Source: CAWAHD01 sp963781785 (lineage in GTDB: Bacteria; Planctomycetota; Planctomycetia; Isosphaerales; Isosphaeraceae). From it: a stretch of DNA of 64,000 nt. The DNA lies in assembly GCA_963781785.1 (NCBI GenBank), contig CAWAHD010000001.1, forward strand, positions 2,046,001-2,110,000, read 5' to 3'. Shown here piece by piece: positions 20,303-29,794 of this stretch. How positions within the stretch are numbered: the first letter of the stretch is position 1; each line of letters starts with the position of its first letter. Position numbers and translations under genes: made by a program. Below the pieces are notes generated by a model. That model worked only from the letters and a program-made list of their open reading frames with translations, ran no database searches and was not told the DNA's origin.

Positions 20303-23300
20303 CTACCCTTTGAGTCCGGCCAGGGCCATGAGCGCCCGGGCGTCGAGCATGCGCCAGAGCCACCAAAGCCACCCCGGCAAACCCCCGCGCCGGCGCCAGG
20401 TGCCAGATCACTCTTACATAGGTATTCAGCATCATCATTCTTACATCCGGCGCCATCGTATATTTGTGGCGGAGCGCTGCGACCTCGCGATCGAGCATGG
20501 CCAGCCCGCGCCAACGAGAGCGACCGTCCGGCTCTGGCTCTCTGGCGACAATGGTGGCGAGGCCGAATAAATAGTGGCCGTAGTCATGAAAATGGGATCG
20601 GTCGATCCCCTCGAGCCGCTCCAGGGCAAGAGGGCAAGGGCCGGCGAGCAAGTCGTCGAGGATCAGCCAGAGCTCGTGGTACGGCGTCGAGCGCCTCGAG
20701 GAAGACCAAGGGCATGACGGCTCACCCGGTTCGCCTCGTGATTGCGCCGGAAATGCCGGAGTCCGATCACGAGATTGGTCAGCATCCACGTGGGGACGCC
20801 GGACCGATTGGGCCAGTCGCCGAGCCATTCTACCATCGCGTGATGGCGCCCGATTCGTGCAGGCAAAAACCGGTGATTCCCCACGTCTGGGTATCGGCGC
20901 GGAGTGCCCGGCGATCGCGGCGGACCGCCGCCAGGATCCTGCGCGACTGCCGGGCGTCACCCAGTGCCCTCAGATAGGAATACGTGGCCCTCTTGCCGAG
21001 CTCAGCGGATGACTCCCGCAGCTTGCGGAGCCGGCGGTCGATCCTCCACGCCTTTCTGGCTGCGCGGCGCTCGACCCAGAGCGACCCGACTCGGGGATGC
21101 GTGCCGGCCTGTTCGAGAGCGGCATCGTAGACTGCCTCGGCCTCACGGCCGAATCCCTGATCGACGAACGCCTTGTCGGCGGCCTCGAGAGGCCATTCCG
21201 AGTCGAAAAGCGGCGATTTGCAAAGCCGCGCAAGCACAGCCGACGCGGCTCCAAGATCGCGGCGTGCCAGTGCGAGCTGGACTTCCCGCGCATCGACGTA
21301 ATCACCACCGGCATGGGTCTTCAGGCTTTCGAGCAAGGCGAGGGCGGCGTCGAGGTTGCCATCACCAAGCTCGAGATCGAACAGATGAAAGGCCGCAAAC
21401 GCGTGGCTGGGAGCCTGCTCCAGAGCGCGGCGGAAGTCGTCCCTGGCGCCGGCTCGGTCTGTTGACTTGAGACGCGCATCGCCGCGATAGGCACTGGCGA
21501 CCGCATCCGGGTTGATCCGCACCAGTGCCTCGGCGGCCTCGACGTACTGCTCGAGTAAGGCGGGCCCGGCGTCGCGCAGCCACTCGACCCGCGCCTGATG
21601 GAGCGGATCGTTGTGCGGGAATCGCGCGCAGGCGCGGGCCAGGAATTCGAGCGCGGCGGGGCGGCCGCTGGTCTCGGTCAGTAGTTGGGCCGTCGCCCGG
21701 GTCGCGTCCACAGCAGAGGGCTCAATCTCGAGTACTTGCCGCCAGAGGTCAAGCGAGCCGGGCCGGTCGCCTTGTAGCGAGGCGAGGTTCGCGGCTGTGC
21801 GCAGCCAGTCAACGTGCCGGCACAGGCCACGAGCTTCACTCAGGCGCGCCCTGCAAGCTCAAATTCACGCTGTCGAGCATGCGCAAGCGCGATCAAGAGC
21901 AAGAGGTCGGTGTCCTGCGGTCGCTTCCGGAGCGCCTCCTCGAGCACGGCGAACGCTTCGGGCATTCGCCCGAGCTGGGACAAGGCCCAGTGGAGAGTGC
22001 GCGCGGGCTGGGAGGACTGGGCGGCGAAGCGGCGGAATCGCCCCTGGAGGAATTGCAGCGTTTCCTCCTCGCGCTTCAAATGCTTGGCCGCGCTGAAGTA
22101 GGCTTGGGCCAGGCCCTCGTCCTTGTCATTCAAGCACGAGGCAAAGCGGTACAGTTCGACGGCCTCGTCGAGCCGCCGCTCGTTCCAGCGGATCTGGGCA
22201 AGGATCAACAGGTTTGTCGCGTCGACCGGCCGCGCCGGAGGGCTCGGCTGATCAGGCGGACAACCGTCGCGCGCTCGCGCGCGTCGGGCAGCAGCTCCTG
22301 AGCATACTGCTGGTAGAGAATCGGATCCCCCGCGGGACGCGCGGAAACCTCTCGGTACAGAGCCAGCCGCTCGTCGCGCCTGCCCAGCGTGCGCAGATAG
22401 GAAAGCTGGCTGAGCCGAAGATTGACATCGTCGGGAAAGATCTCGAGCAGCTCCACGACGGCGGCGAGCATCGCGGCCGGGTCGCAGTCGTAGTAGGCAA
22501 GCGCATGCCGGCCCACCAGCTCCAGGCGGTGCCCGGGTGCAAGAAGCCGCAGCGCGTCGTGAGCACATGCGGCAAGTGCGCGGTCGTGCTGGCGCAGCGC
22601 CTCCTGAAGCCGATGGAGCTGGTCGTGGAGCGTTGCTTCGGGCAGGTCGAGCCCGTCGAACAGGCCGGAACGTTCGAGCGGTACCAGAGCCATGCCGCGC
22701 GGGCCGACCGACCGATACCTGCTGAGGAACTCCTCGGCCATCGCCTCGCCCGCCTGAGGCAGGGTCGGGTCGCGGATCAGCAGCGTTCCCCGTCGGGCGT
22801 CGTAGCCGATCACGGCTTGATGGTGGGCGCTCCTCGTCTCGACAGTGGTCAGCGTGAATGGCACTCCGCGGTCAAGGAGGGCGATGGCGGAGGGCCAGGT
22901 GACTGTGAACTCGCGGGCGACCCAGCCATTTTGCTCGGCCCATGACCGCTCGCGATGGTTGGGCGTTCCGTCGTAGCAGATCTCGGTGGCAAGGGCGAGA
23001 TGATCCCCTTCCTTTCCCCAGAACCGCGCGATTGCCGTCAACGTGGCCGGAGCACACGTCTGGTAGTGCTGGCGCACAAACCCGACGTCGAGCAAGACGC
23101 TCCGGGTGCTTCGCTCAGGGTCTTCAATGCGGCCGGCGATCGTCAGAAAGAACGGATGGCCGGACTCGCGCCAGCGACGCGGCCACCTCGAAGTCGCCGC
23201 AGCGGTAGGCCTGGTCCGACCGGCAGCCGGTCAGCCACTGGCGCGTGGGAACATCGATCAGGGGTGCCTGCTCCCGGAATCGATCCCAGGTTCGCCGAGC

Positions 23301-24017
23301 GTCGGCATGATGCCGCAGCTCCGACTGGAGCGTGCCGAGCTGGGCAAGGATCGTACAGCTCTCGATCCGGTCGGCGGCTTCGGTCAAGAAGGCGAGCGCC
23401 TTGGCATCACGGCCCAAGAGCTGAAGGACGTGAGCCGCCGATTGAACGGCTGGCCGGTACCAGGGCCGAATGGCGAGGGACTCCTGGGCGGCGGCGAGGG
23501 CGTCTTCGTACCGGTCCTCCAGCTCGAACAGGTCGGCTCGCTGCACAAACAGCCAGGCCCGTCCGGGAGAGATCCGCTGGGCACGGGCTAACCACGACTC
23601 CGCCGCGTCGAAGTCGCGGAGACGGCCCAGCACACTCGCGTGGATGGCAAGCCAGTCGGCTCGGACCGAATCGCGTGCGTGTTCGAGCAGGCCAACCTCG
23701 GTGAGGAACTGCCGGGTCTTGAGCGGGCCGCGCCTTGCCAGGAGCACGAGCGCACGATAGGAGCACGCCTCGGGGTCAGTCGGATCATCGCGCCACCCCT
23801 GGTTGTGCAGCGCCATTCCCAGCCGCCAGGAGCCCAGGTGCGGCGCCAGCCGGCCGGCGATCATTCTCTCGGCCGTCCCGCGCCACTGTCTCAGCTCGCC
23901 GTAGCTCCTCGCCAATTCGTATGCGCGGAGACAGTATCCCTCAACATAGAGCTTCCGGATCTGCTCCAGGGTGTCGGGGTCAATCGATGCCTGTGCTCGT
24001 TCTGCCGCGATCAGCAT
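20303..24017 (-). CDS. Large TPR protein with a C39-like cysteine peptidase domain, broken by many frameshifts
   Basis: No single frame covers this gene, yet consecutive frames read as one protein of about 1240 residues. The N-terminal third is TPR-like (RKLYVEGYCLRAYELARSYG; AWLFVQRADLFELEDRYEDA). A papain-like C39 domain follows near 22700-23070, with Cys in HYQTCAPATLTAIARFWG, His in SAHHQAVIGYD and Asp in LIRDPTLP. More TPR repeats continue to the C-terminus. Frame changes are at about 23175, 22240, 21848, 20840, 20705, 20680 and 20400; the stop in the last frame is 20303-20305. No export signal is visible. Substrate and role are unknown. It could be a decaying gene or a stretch of poor sequence; the conserved protein between breaks favours the latter. 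Confidence 0.6.
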
Positions 24018-24467
24018 GTTCCGGTCGTTTTCGACTCGCCGGCCTTGACGTGGCAAGCCTGCGCCCGCACCGCCAGGGCCTTTAGCGGCGCTTTTCCTGA
24101 ATCCGCACACAGAGTTGACACGACGGCCGCCGTCCAGGTTCCCGGCGAGACCGGCCGGTGAAATATCTCAATCATCGATTGAATCAAAGAACCCGTCACG
24201 GCGAAAGACGACGACAAATCATCCGTGAACAGAGAGCCCAATGCCGAGCGAGCGGCCAACTCGCCTTGACCGGTTGGGGATATTCGCCGATAACGTGGCC
24301 GTTTCCCCTCAATGAATCAATTCGCCCAGCCTCACAAGCCGGGGAATCCATCGAACGAAAGCGCAACCGCGGCGATCTGGTCGCAATGCGCGGCGCGTCG
24401 AGCGCCCGCGCAGGTCTGGTGTGTCCAGGCCCGTATCCCACTGCGCCAGAATGACGGGGAAAGGTGC
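24018..24467. other. Divergent intergenic region
   Basis: This 450-base gap separates the leftward TPR/C39 gene from the rightward membrane-protein gene. Open frames exist on both strands but none shows family similarity or a good ribosome binding site. It should hold both promoters. The GGGAAAGG just before 24468 is the binding site for the next gene. No repeats or RNA structures stand out. Confidence 0.4.
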
Positions 24468-25193
24468 ATGAGCAGACCAAGGAAGAAGCCCTCTCTACTC
24501 AAGCGGCTGATCTACTTCATCTTGCTGGTGAGCGGAGGCGGAGCCGGCGTGGGTGGCTGGGCATTCAAGGACCATCCCAGAGTCCAGGCCATCTGGACCC
24601 TCGTGACCGGAAAGCCCGCGGATGACGACGCGACGAACCTGGACGGAACGCTCGTGAGTGACGTCGTCGATATCTTGAAGCCGGGAGCGGATTTTCGCCG
24701 CGCGGGCGTGTACCAGGTCACAATCGACAAGGTCGAGCTCGACCCCGCCCTCTTCAAATCGGGACACACCCTCGACATTCAGGCCAAGGTCTCGCGGCGC
24801 AACGCGCGGGGCCGGGACTCGGTCCTGTGGGATTCCCGGACCTACGGCGAGCGGCTGGCGGCGGTCGGAAAGGACGACTTGACCGCGGGCTGGCCCGACC
24901 GGCCCTTCCACGTCGAGTGGAGCCCCGGCGAGGAGATCTTGCTCGAAGTCTACAACCGCAAAACGGGTCTTTTCGCCGAGCCGGAGCGATTCAGCCTGGC
25001 TATCAGCAGTTCGGCACCGGCTGAGTTCCCGCTCAAGACCGGTGACTTTCCGCTCGAGCCGGTCCGGAAGCCCGACCGGACTTCGGACCCGCGAGTCACC
25101 CATGTCGTCCTGAAAAGTCAACGCGTCGGTGATTCAACGCAACATCAGGCAGACCGTCCCCAGGTCGCCGAGCGGCCCATCGTCATCAAGTAA
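24468..25193 (+). CDS. Membrane-anchored protein of unknown function
   Basis: I do not recognise the family. The protein of about 241 residues opens with a basic leader (MSRPRKKPSLLKRL) and one hydrophobic segment (IYFILLVSGGGAGVGGWAF), so it is anchored with the rest probably outside. The outer part has a beta-rich domain (GVYQVTIDKVELDP; DIQAKVSRRNARGRDSVLWD; FHVEWSPGEEILLEVYNRK) whose strand pattern resembles a C2 or immunoglobulin-like sandwich; this is only a guess. The C-terminal 40 residues look disordered. The start at 24468 has GGGAAAGG upstream and places the membrane segment at the N-terminus; the open frame from 24312 adds random sequence. The DUF3006 gene follows after 26 bases. 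Confidence 0.65.
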   Translation: MSRPRKKPSLLKRLIYFILLVSGGGAGVGGWAFKDHPRVQAIWTLVTGKPADDDATNLDGTLVSDVVDILKPGADFRRAGVYQVTIDKVELDPALFKSGHTLDIQAKVSRRNARGRDSVLWDSRTYGERLAAVGKDDLTAGWPDRPFHVEWSPGEEILLEVYNRKTGLFAEPERFSLAISSSAPAEFPLKTGDFPLEPVRKPDRTSDPRVTHVVLKSQRVGDSTQHQADRPQVAERPIVIK

Positions 25194-25219
25194 GCCTATG
25201 TTGCTAAAGGAGCACAGGT

Positions 25220-25465
25220 GTGTCCACCCGGCTCTCGCTTGACCGTTTCGAAGGTAAGGGCAAAGAGATCGCAGTCCTCGTGACCGAGGATGGTGACACC
25301 CTGAACATTCCCAGGTCGCTATTGCCGGGCGGATCGAAGCCCGGCGACGTCCTGACCTTGTCGCTGAAGCGCGATCAAGCGGCGACCGACCAGCTTGCCG
25401 AGGAGACCCGACAGGTGCAGGACAAGCTTTCGCAGCGCGATCCCGGCGGAGACATCAAGCTGTGA
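25220..25465 (+). CDS. DUF3006-family small protein
   Basis: The 81-residue protein has the DUF3006 pattern: a first strand LSLDRFEGKGKEIAVLV, a Glu/Asp turn, then DTLNIPRSLLPGGSKPGDVL, ending in a charged helix. Members are often encoded beside ComEC-like metallo-beta-lactamase proteins, as here, but the function is unknown. The start is a GTG at 25220 with AAAGGAG upstream. It overlaps the next gene by four bases (GTGA), so the two are translationally coupled. Confidence 0.8.
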   Translation: MSTRLSLDRFEGKGKEIAVLVTEDGDTLNIPRSLLPGGSKPGDVLTLSLKRDQAATDQLAEETRQVQDKLSQRDPGGDIKL

Positions 25466-26424
25466 GAGTCACGCGATATCTTCGCGTTTTTGCGCTGATC
25501 CTGGCGGGCCTGGCGTGGACCTCGGTCTCCGGGAAGGCCGAGGCGCAGCTTTTCGGGCAGAATCGCGGCCAGCCGGTGACGGTCGAGGTGCTCGACGTCG
25601 GGCAAGGTGATTCGATCTTGATCCGCTCGCCCGAGGGCAAGACCGCCTTGATCGATGCCGGGCCGACGCGGAATGCGGCCTTGAGCGTTCTCAAGCGCAA
25701 GGGGATCACGTCGCTCGACCTGGTGGCGATCAGCCATCATCACAGTGACCATTACGGCGGTATGGACGCGGTCGTGAAGGCCCTCAAGCCGCGCTATTTC
25801 CTGGCGAGCCGGTCGGGGCACTCGACGTCGCTTTACCTCAAGCTCTTGAAGACAGTCGAGGCACAGGGCTTGACCGTGATCCAGCCGTCGTCGTCGGCTC
25901 GCAAGATCGAGCTGGGATCGGTGGAGCTGACGATCTTCCCGCAGCCTCCGGAAGACCGCCAGGAGGAGAACAACAACTCGATCGGCCTGCGGCTCAGCTA
26001 CGGGTCGTTCTCGGTTCTCCTGACCGGTGACAGCGAGACCTCCGAACGAGCGTGGTGGCTCAAGCACAATCCCGAGCTGGTGCGCCACTGCGCAATCTTG
26101 AAGCTGCCGCACCACGGCAGCCGCAACGGAACGGACGCCCGCTGGATACAGGCCGTGCGGCCGGAGCTGGCCGTCGGGAGCATGGGCCGAAACAACGAGT
26201 ATGGTCATCCGCACTCGGAAACCATCAGCCTGCTAGGGCGCAGCGGAATCCCCTTCTTGCGCACCGACCAGCTTGGAACGATCTCGATCACGAGCGACGG
26301 CCGCTCGTGGCAGGTGACGCGACCAGCCCTCGCCGCACGAGGCCGGGTGACACAGGCCGACGTTGATCGAGTCGCCGCGGCCGGCGAGGATGCTCGGCAA
26401 ACGACCAGGACCCGCACCCGTTAG
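25462..26424 (+). CDS. Exported ComEC/Rec2-like metallo-beta-lactamase-fold hydrolase
   Basis: The N-terminus has an export signal (VFALILAGLAWTSVSG). Then comes a metallo-beta-lactamase domain of the ComEC C-terminal type: VEVLDVGQGDSILIRSP, the metal site HHHSDHYGGM, later ligands in LLTGDSE and LKLPHHGSRNG, and HPHSET near the end. Stand-alone proteins of this kind are thought to be secreted phosphodiesterases or nucleases; the membrane channel part of ComEC is absent. Length is about 320 residues, with an Arg/Thr-rich tail. With the two preceding genes it forms a compact operon. Confidence 0.88.
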   Translation: MRVTRYLRVFALILAGLAWTSVSGKAEAQLFGQNRGQPVTVEVLDVGQGDSILIRSPEGKTALIDAGPTRNAALSVLKRKGITSLDLVAISHHHSDHYGGMDAVVKALKPRYFLASRSGHSTSLYLKLLKTVEAQGLTVIQPSSSARKIELGSVELTIFPQPPEDRQEENNNSIGLRLSYGSFSVLLTGDSETSERAWWLKHNPELVRHCAILKLPHHGSRNGTDARWIQAVRPELAVGSMGRNNEYGHPHSETISLLGRSGIPFLRTDQLGTISITSDGRSWQVTRPALAARGRVTQADVDRVAAAGEDARQTTRTRTR

Positions 26425-26493
26425 CGTTTCGCGCTGGCTTTCCGCGCACAACGGTCGGCACGGCGTTCCCACCGCGCGTTTGAGCGAGTACAA

Positions 26494-26509
26494 CAGACCT
26501 TCAGGTCTG
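26494..26509. terminator. Short inverted repeat after the metallo-hydrolase gene
   Basis: CAGACCT and AGGTCTG face each other across two bases, 70 bases beyond the stop codon at 26424. The stem is perfect but short and no T run follows on either strand, so it may be a weak terminator or a dispersed palindrome. The rest of the gap to 26701 holds nothing I can name. Confidence 0.3.
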
Positions 26510-26701
26510 GGTCGTTGGCCGGCCCGTGCCCGAGAAACTGCTCAGGTCGGGCGCCGCGTCCGATCCGTCCGATCGGTCCGATTGAATGCGGCGGTCTGCG
26601 TGGCTCTTCGGGCAAGAGGCCCTGACTCTCGACCCAGGCATTCCCGCGGTCCTGGTTGGTCCTAGCGTAATTCAGCTCATTCGCGCTCGAGAGGCCTGAT
26701 C

Positions 26702-28234
26702 ATGCTAACCTATTCAACCCTTCATCTCCGAACCTGCCGGCTGTGGTTAAGTGGAGCCCTCGTTCTCTTTTGCCTCGAGGCCTGGGGAGCGAGCGTCACG
26801 GCAGCCGTTGCGCCCGGCGATTTTGAAGGATCGACCGATGTGGGCAAGGTCGAGCTTTCCGGCTCGGCCGAGTTTGATGCGGCCTCGCGCACTTACCGAA
26901 TCAGCGGCAGCGGCGCGAACATCTGGGCGACTTCCGATCAATTCCATTTCGCCTGGAGAAAGGAATCGGGCGACCTGGACATGACGGCGGAGATCCAGTG
27001 GGTTGGAGCGGGGAAACAGCCGCACCGCAAGGCCGGCTGGATGGTGCGGCAGGACCTCGAGGCCGATTCCCCTTATGCCGACGCCGTGGTGCATGGAGAT
27101 GGCTTGATCTCGCTGCAATATCGGCGCACCCGCGGCGGACCGACCATGGAAGTCAAAGCGCCGCTCAAGCTGCCGGCCAGGATCCGGCTCGAGCGCACGG
27201 GAAATGTTTTCAGTCTCTCGGTCGCGCCGAAAGGAGAATCGTTTCGTCCCGCCGGATCGCTCACGGTCACCTTGACTGACCCTGTTTACGCGGGTCTCGT
27301 GGTCTGCTCTCACGACGCCACGACCCGCGAGACGGCCATCTTCACCGAGGTGGCCTTGAAGAACGAGTCCGGCGGCTCGGGCGGATCTCGGGTGCGCGAA
27401 TCGACCCTGGAAACCGTGGCGGTCGAGACCGGCCTGAGGGCAATGGTCTATCGCGCGACTGAGCACTTCGAGGCTCCGAACTGGTCACGCGACGGCCGCA
27501 GTTTTCTGTTTAACCGCCAGGGGAGCATTTATTCGCTTCCGGTCGAGGGCGGCGTCAAACGAGTGCGTATCGACACGGGTACGGCCGACCGTTGCAACAA
27601 CGACCACGGCCTCTCGCCCGACGGTAAATGGCTGGCCATCAGTCACAACGAGCCACGCTCGAGACAGTCGTTGATCTACGTGCTGCCTGCCGCGGGGGGA
27701 ACCCCGCGGCAGGTGACGAGCGCCGGGCCCTCCTACTGGCACGGCTGGTCGCCCGATGGGCGCACGCTGGCCTACTGTGCCCAGCGCGACGGCGAATTCG
27801 ACGTGTACACGATTTCCGTAGAAGGCGGCAGCGAAACGCGACTGACGACCGCCCCTGGCCTGGATGACGGACCCGATTTCACGCCCGACGGCAAGCATAT
27901 CTATTTCAACTCAACGCGTTCGGGTCTGATGAAGATCTGGCGGATGAACGCTGATGGCTCGAAGCAGGAGCAGGTCACCAACGATACGGAGTATGTCGAT
28001 TGGTTTCCTCATCCTTCCCCGGACGGGAACTGGCTGCTGTTTGTCTCGTACGACAAGAGCGTGACCGGTCATCCCGCAGATAAAGACGTGGTGTTACGGA
28101 TCATGCCGCTGGCGGGTGGAAAGCCTCGGGTGCTCGCGACACTATTTGGCGGACAGGGGACGATGAACGTGCCCTCCTGGTCGCCGGACAGCAAGCGCGT
28201 GGCTTTTGTGAGCTATCGTTTGGTGAGGCCATGA
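26702..28234 (+). CDS. Exported TolB-like beta-propeller (PD40) protein
   Basis: A 510-residue protein with an N-terminal signal (LWLSGALVLFCLEAWG). An N-terminal lectin-like/DUF1349-type domain follows (WATSDQFHFAWRKESGDLDM; GWMVRQDLEADSPYADAVVH). The C-terminal half has six PD40/WD40-like blades: NWSRDGRSFLFN, LSPDGKWLAIS, WSPDGRTLAYCAQRDGEFDV, FTPDGKHIYFNSTRSG, PSPDGNWLLFVSYD and WSPDSKRVAFVSY. This arrangement is common in planctomycete periplasmic proteins and suggests ligand or biopolymer binding; no catalytic site is visible. The stop is at 28232-28234, just before an AT-rich flank and the IS256 element. Confidence 0.85.
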   Translation: MLTYSTLHLRTCRLWLSGALVLFCLEAWGASVTAAVAPGDFEGSTDVGKVELSGSAEFDAASRTYRISGSGANIWATSDQFHFAWRKESGDLDMTAEIQWVGAGKQPHRKAGWMVRQDLEADSPYADAVVHGDGLISLQYRRTRGGPTMEVKAPLKLPARIRLERTGNVFSLSVAPKGESFRPAGSLTVTLTDPVYAGLVVCSHDATTRETAIFTEVALKNESGGSGGSRVRESTLETVAVETGLRAMVYRATEHFEAPNWSRDGRSFLFNRQGSIYSLPVEGGVKRVRIDTGTADRCNNDHGLSPDGKWLAISHNEPRSRQSLIYVLPAAGGTPRQVTSAGPSYWHGWSPDGRTLAYCAQRDGEFDVYTISVEGGSETRLTTAPGLDDGPDFTPDGKHIYFNSTRSGLMKIWRMNADGSKQEQVTNDTEYVDWFPHPSPDGNWLLFVSYDKSVTGHPADKDVVLRIMPLAGGKPRVLATLFGGQGTMNVPSWSPDSKRVAFVSYRLVRP

Positions 28235-28308
28235 GGGCGCGATCCCCAATAAGCCGAGAAGCCGCAAAGCCACAGAGACAATAATGCGAGTATACTCCAA
28301 TACAATAA

Positions 28309-28341
28309 TAGCCACAGGTAAACACGGATAAACACAGATGG
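28309..28341. repeat. Dispersed repeat of the 'cacagat / cacggat' type
   Basis: The block starts TAGCCACAGGTAAACACGGA and ends in AACACAGATGG. Its complement resembles 51961-51987 (ATCTGTGTGAATCTGTGG) and more loosely 52069-52090 (ATTCGTGCGGATTCGTGG). All three lie between genes. Confidence 0.5.
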
Positions 28342-28362
28342 AAGAGCGAAAACCGGTACGAG

Positions 28363-29773
28363 CCTGTAAGAAATATTGTGTCAACGTAAGGAATCGGTTA
28401 TCTCACCCTAACCTACTTACCTTACGGAGACTGTCGCATGGACGCGATTTTGACAGGCAAGGCCGAACAGTTGGCACGCGAGATCGCCTCGCAGGCCACG
28501 ACACTCGCGGAGCTGAACGGCCTCCTCAAGCTCATGATGGGCTCGGCTCTCGAGCGCATGCTCGATACCGAAATGGACGTTCACCTCGGCCGCAAACAGT
28601 TGCCTGGGGCCGCTGAGGACCCGTTGGTGCCGGGCGTCGCGGATCCTTTTGCTGACCCGCCGTGTAAACCCCGTGCGAAGAATCGTCGCAATGGTCGTTC
28701 CGAAAAGACCGTGCAAGGCGATCTCGGCAAGATCATGATCGCGACTCCGCGCGATCGCGATGGCACTTTCGAGCCCCAGTTGATCCTCAAACATCAACGT
28801 CGATTGACCGGGTTCGACGAGAAGATTCTCGCACTCTATGCCAAAGGGATGACCACTCGGGATATTCAGGAAGTCGTGAAAGAACTTTATAGCGTCGATG
28901 TGTCGCCGACGCTGGTCTCGGAGATCACCGCCGACCTCGACGCGCAAGTGACCGCGTGGCGCACCCGGCAGCTCGACCCGGTCTGGCCGATCGTCTATCT
29001 CGACGGCATCGTGGTGCATGTGCGTGGTGCCAATGGTCGAGTTTCGCCTCAGACAATGTACGTGGCCCTGGGGGTGAATATACGGGGCCGCAAGGAACTT
29101 TTGGGCCTCTGGCTCGGCGAAACCGAAGGGGCCAAGTTTTGGTTGTCATGCTTGACCGATCTGAAGAATCGCGGCCTGAAGGACATCTTCATCGCCTGCA
29201 TGGACGGCCTCTCAGGTTTCCCCGAGGCGCTCTGCGCAGCATACCCGGAAGCCAAGGTGCAACTGTGCATCGTGCATCTGGTGCGGGCTGCGCTGAAGTA
29301 CGTGGTGGACAAAGACAGCGACCAGGTCATAGTGGACCTGAAAAAGATCTACCAGGCCCCGACGGTCACTGAAGCCGAAGAAGCGCTGGACGCTTTTGCT
29401 CAAGGTTGGGGTGAGAAATATCCGACCATCGTCAAACAGTGGCGTTTGAAGTGGCCGGACATCGCGGCTATGTTCGAGTTCCCGCCGGCGATTCGCAGGG
29501 CGATCTATACGACCAATGCCATCGAGTCGGTGAACAGCGTGATCCGCAAGTTCACGCGGAACCGCAAGCAGTACCCGAATGAGGAGTCAGCGCTGAAGCT
29601 GGTCTACATGGCGATTCACGAGGCGTCCAAGAAGTGGACGCTGCCAATCCCCAAATGGAGAGAAGCGCTGAATCACTTCGCGATCATCTTCGAGGATCGG
29701 CTCCCGCCCCTCGCCCGAAACTGACGCACGCAAAAGTCGTTCCCACCTGCGTTGACACAAAAAGATTTACAGG
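28363..29773 (+). mobile_element. IS256-family insertion sequence, complete
   Basis: The element of about 1.41 kb is bounded by imperfect inverted repeats. The left end is CCTGTAAGAAATATTGTGTC and the right end, read inward, is CCTGTAAATCTTTTTGTGTC. Both continue AACG, so 7 outer and 10 inner bases match exactly around a 7-base spacer that differs. One transposase gene fills it. The eight bases outside each end (GGTACGAG left, CCCGTTGC right) do not form a target duplication. The right end lies 21 bases beyond the stop codon of the FG-GAP surface protein. Confidence 0.88.
28438..29724 (+). CDS. IS256-family transposase
   Basis: The 428-residue DDE transposase has the IS256 landmarks: the N-terminal LLKLMMGSALERMLDTEMD, GKIMIATPRDRDGTFEPQL, the first catalytic Asp in PIVYLDGIVV, the second in FIACMDGLSGFPEA, the LCIVHLVRAALKYV block, and the catalytic Glu region YTTNAIESVNSVIRK. 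Length and domains are complete, so it is probably active. The ATG at 28438 has GGAG seven bases upstream. Confidence 0.95.
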   Translation: MDAILTGKAEQLAREIASQATTLAELNGLLKLMMGSALERMLDTEMDVHLGRKQLPGAAEDPLVPGVADPFADPPCKPRAKNRRNGRSEKTVQGDLGKIMIATPRDRDGTFEPQLILKHQRRLTGFDEKILALYAKGMTTRDIQEVVKELYSVDVSPTLVSEITADLDAQVTAWRTRQLDPVWPIVYLDGIVVHVRGANGRVSPQTMYVALGVNIRGRKELLGLWLGETEGAKFWLSCLTDLKNRGLKDIFIACMDGLSGFPEALCAAYPEAKVQLCIVHLVRAALKYVVDKDSDQVIVDLKKIYQAPTVTEAEEALDAFAQGWGEKYPTIVKQWRLKWPDIAAMFEFPPAIRRAIYTTNAIESVNSVIRKFTRNRKQYPNEESALKLVYMAIHEASKKWTLPIPKWREALNHFAIIFEDRLPPLARN

Positions 29774-29794
29774 CCCGTTGCCGGTTGTCAGGGT

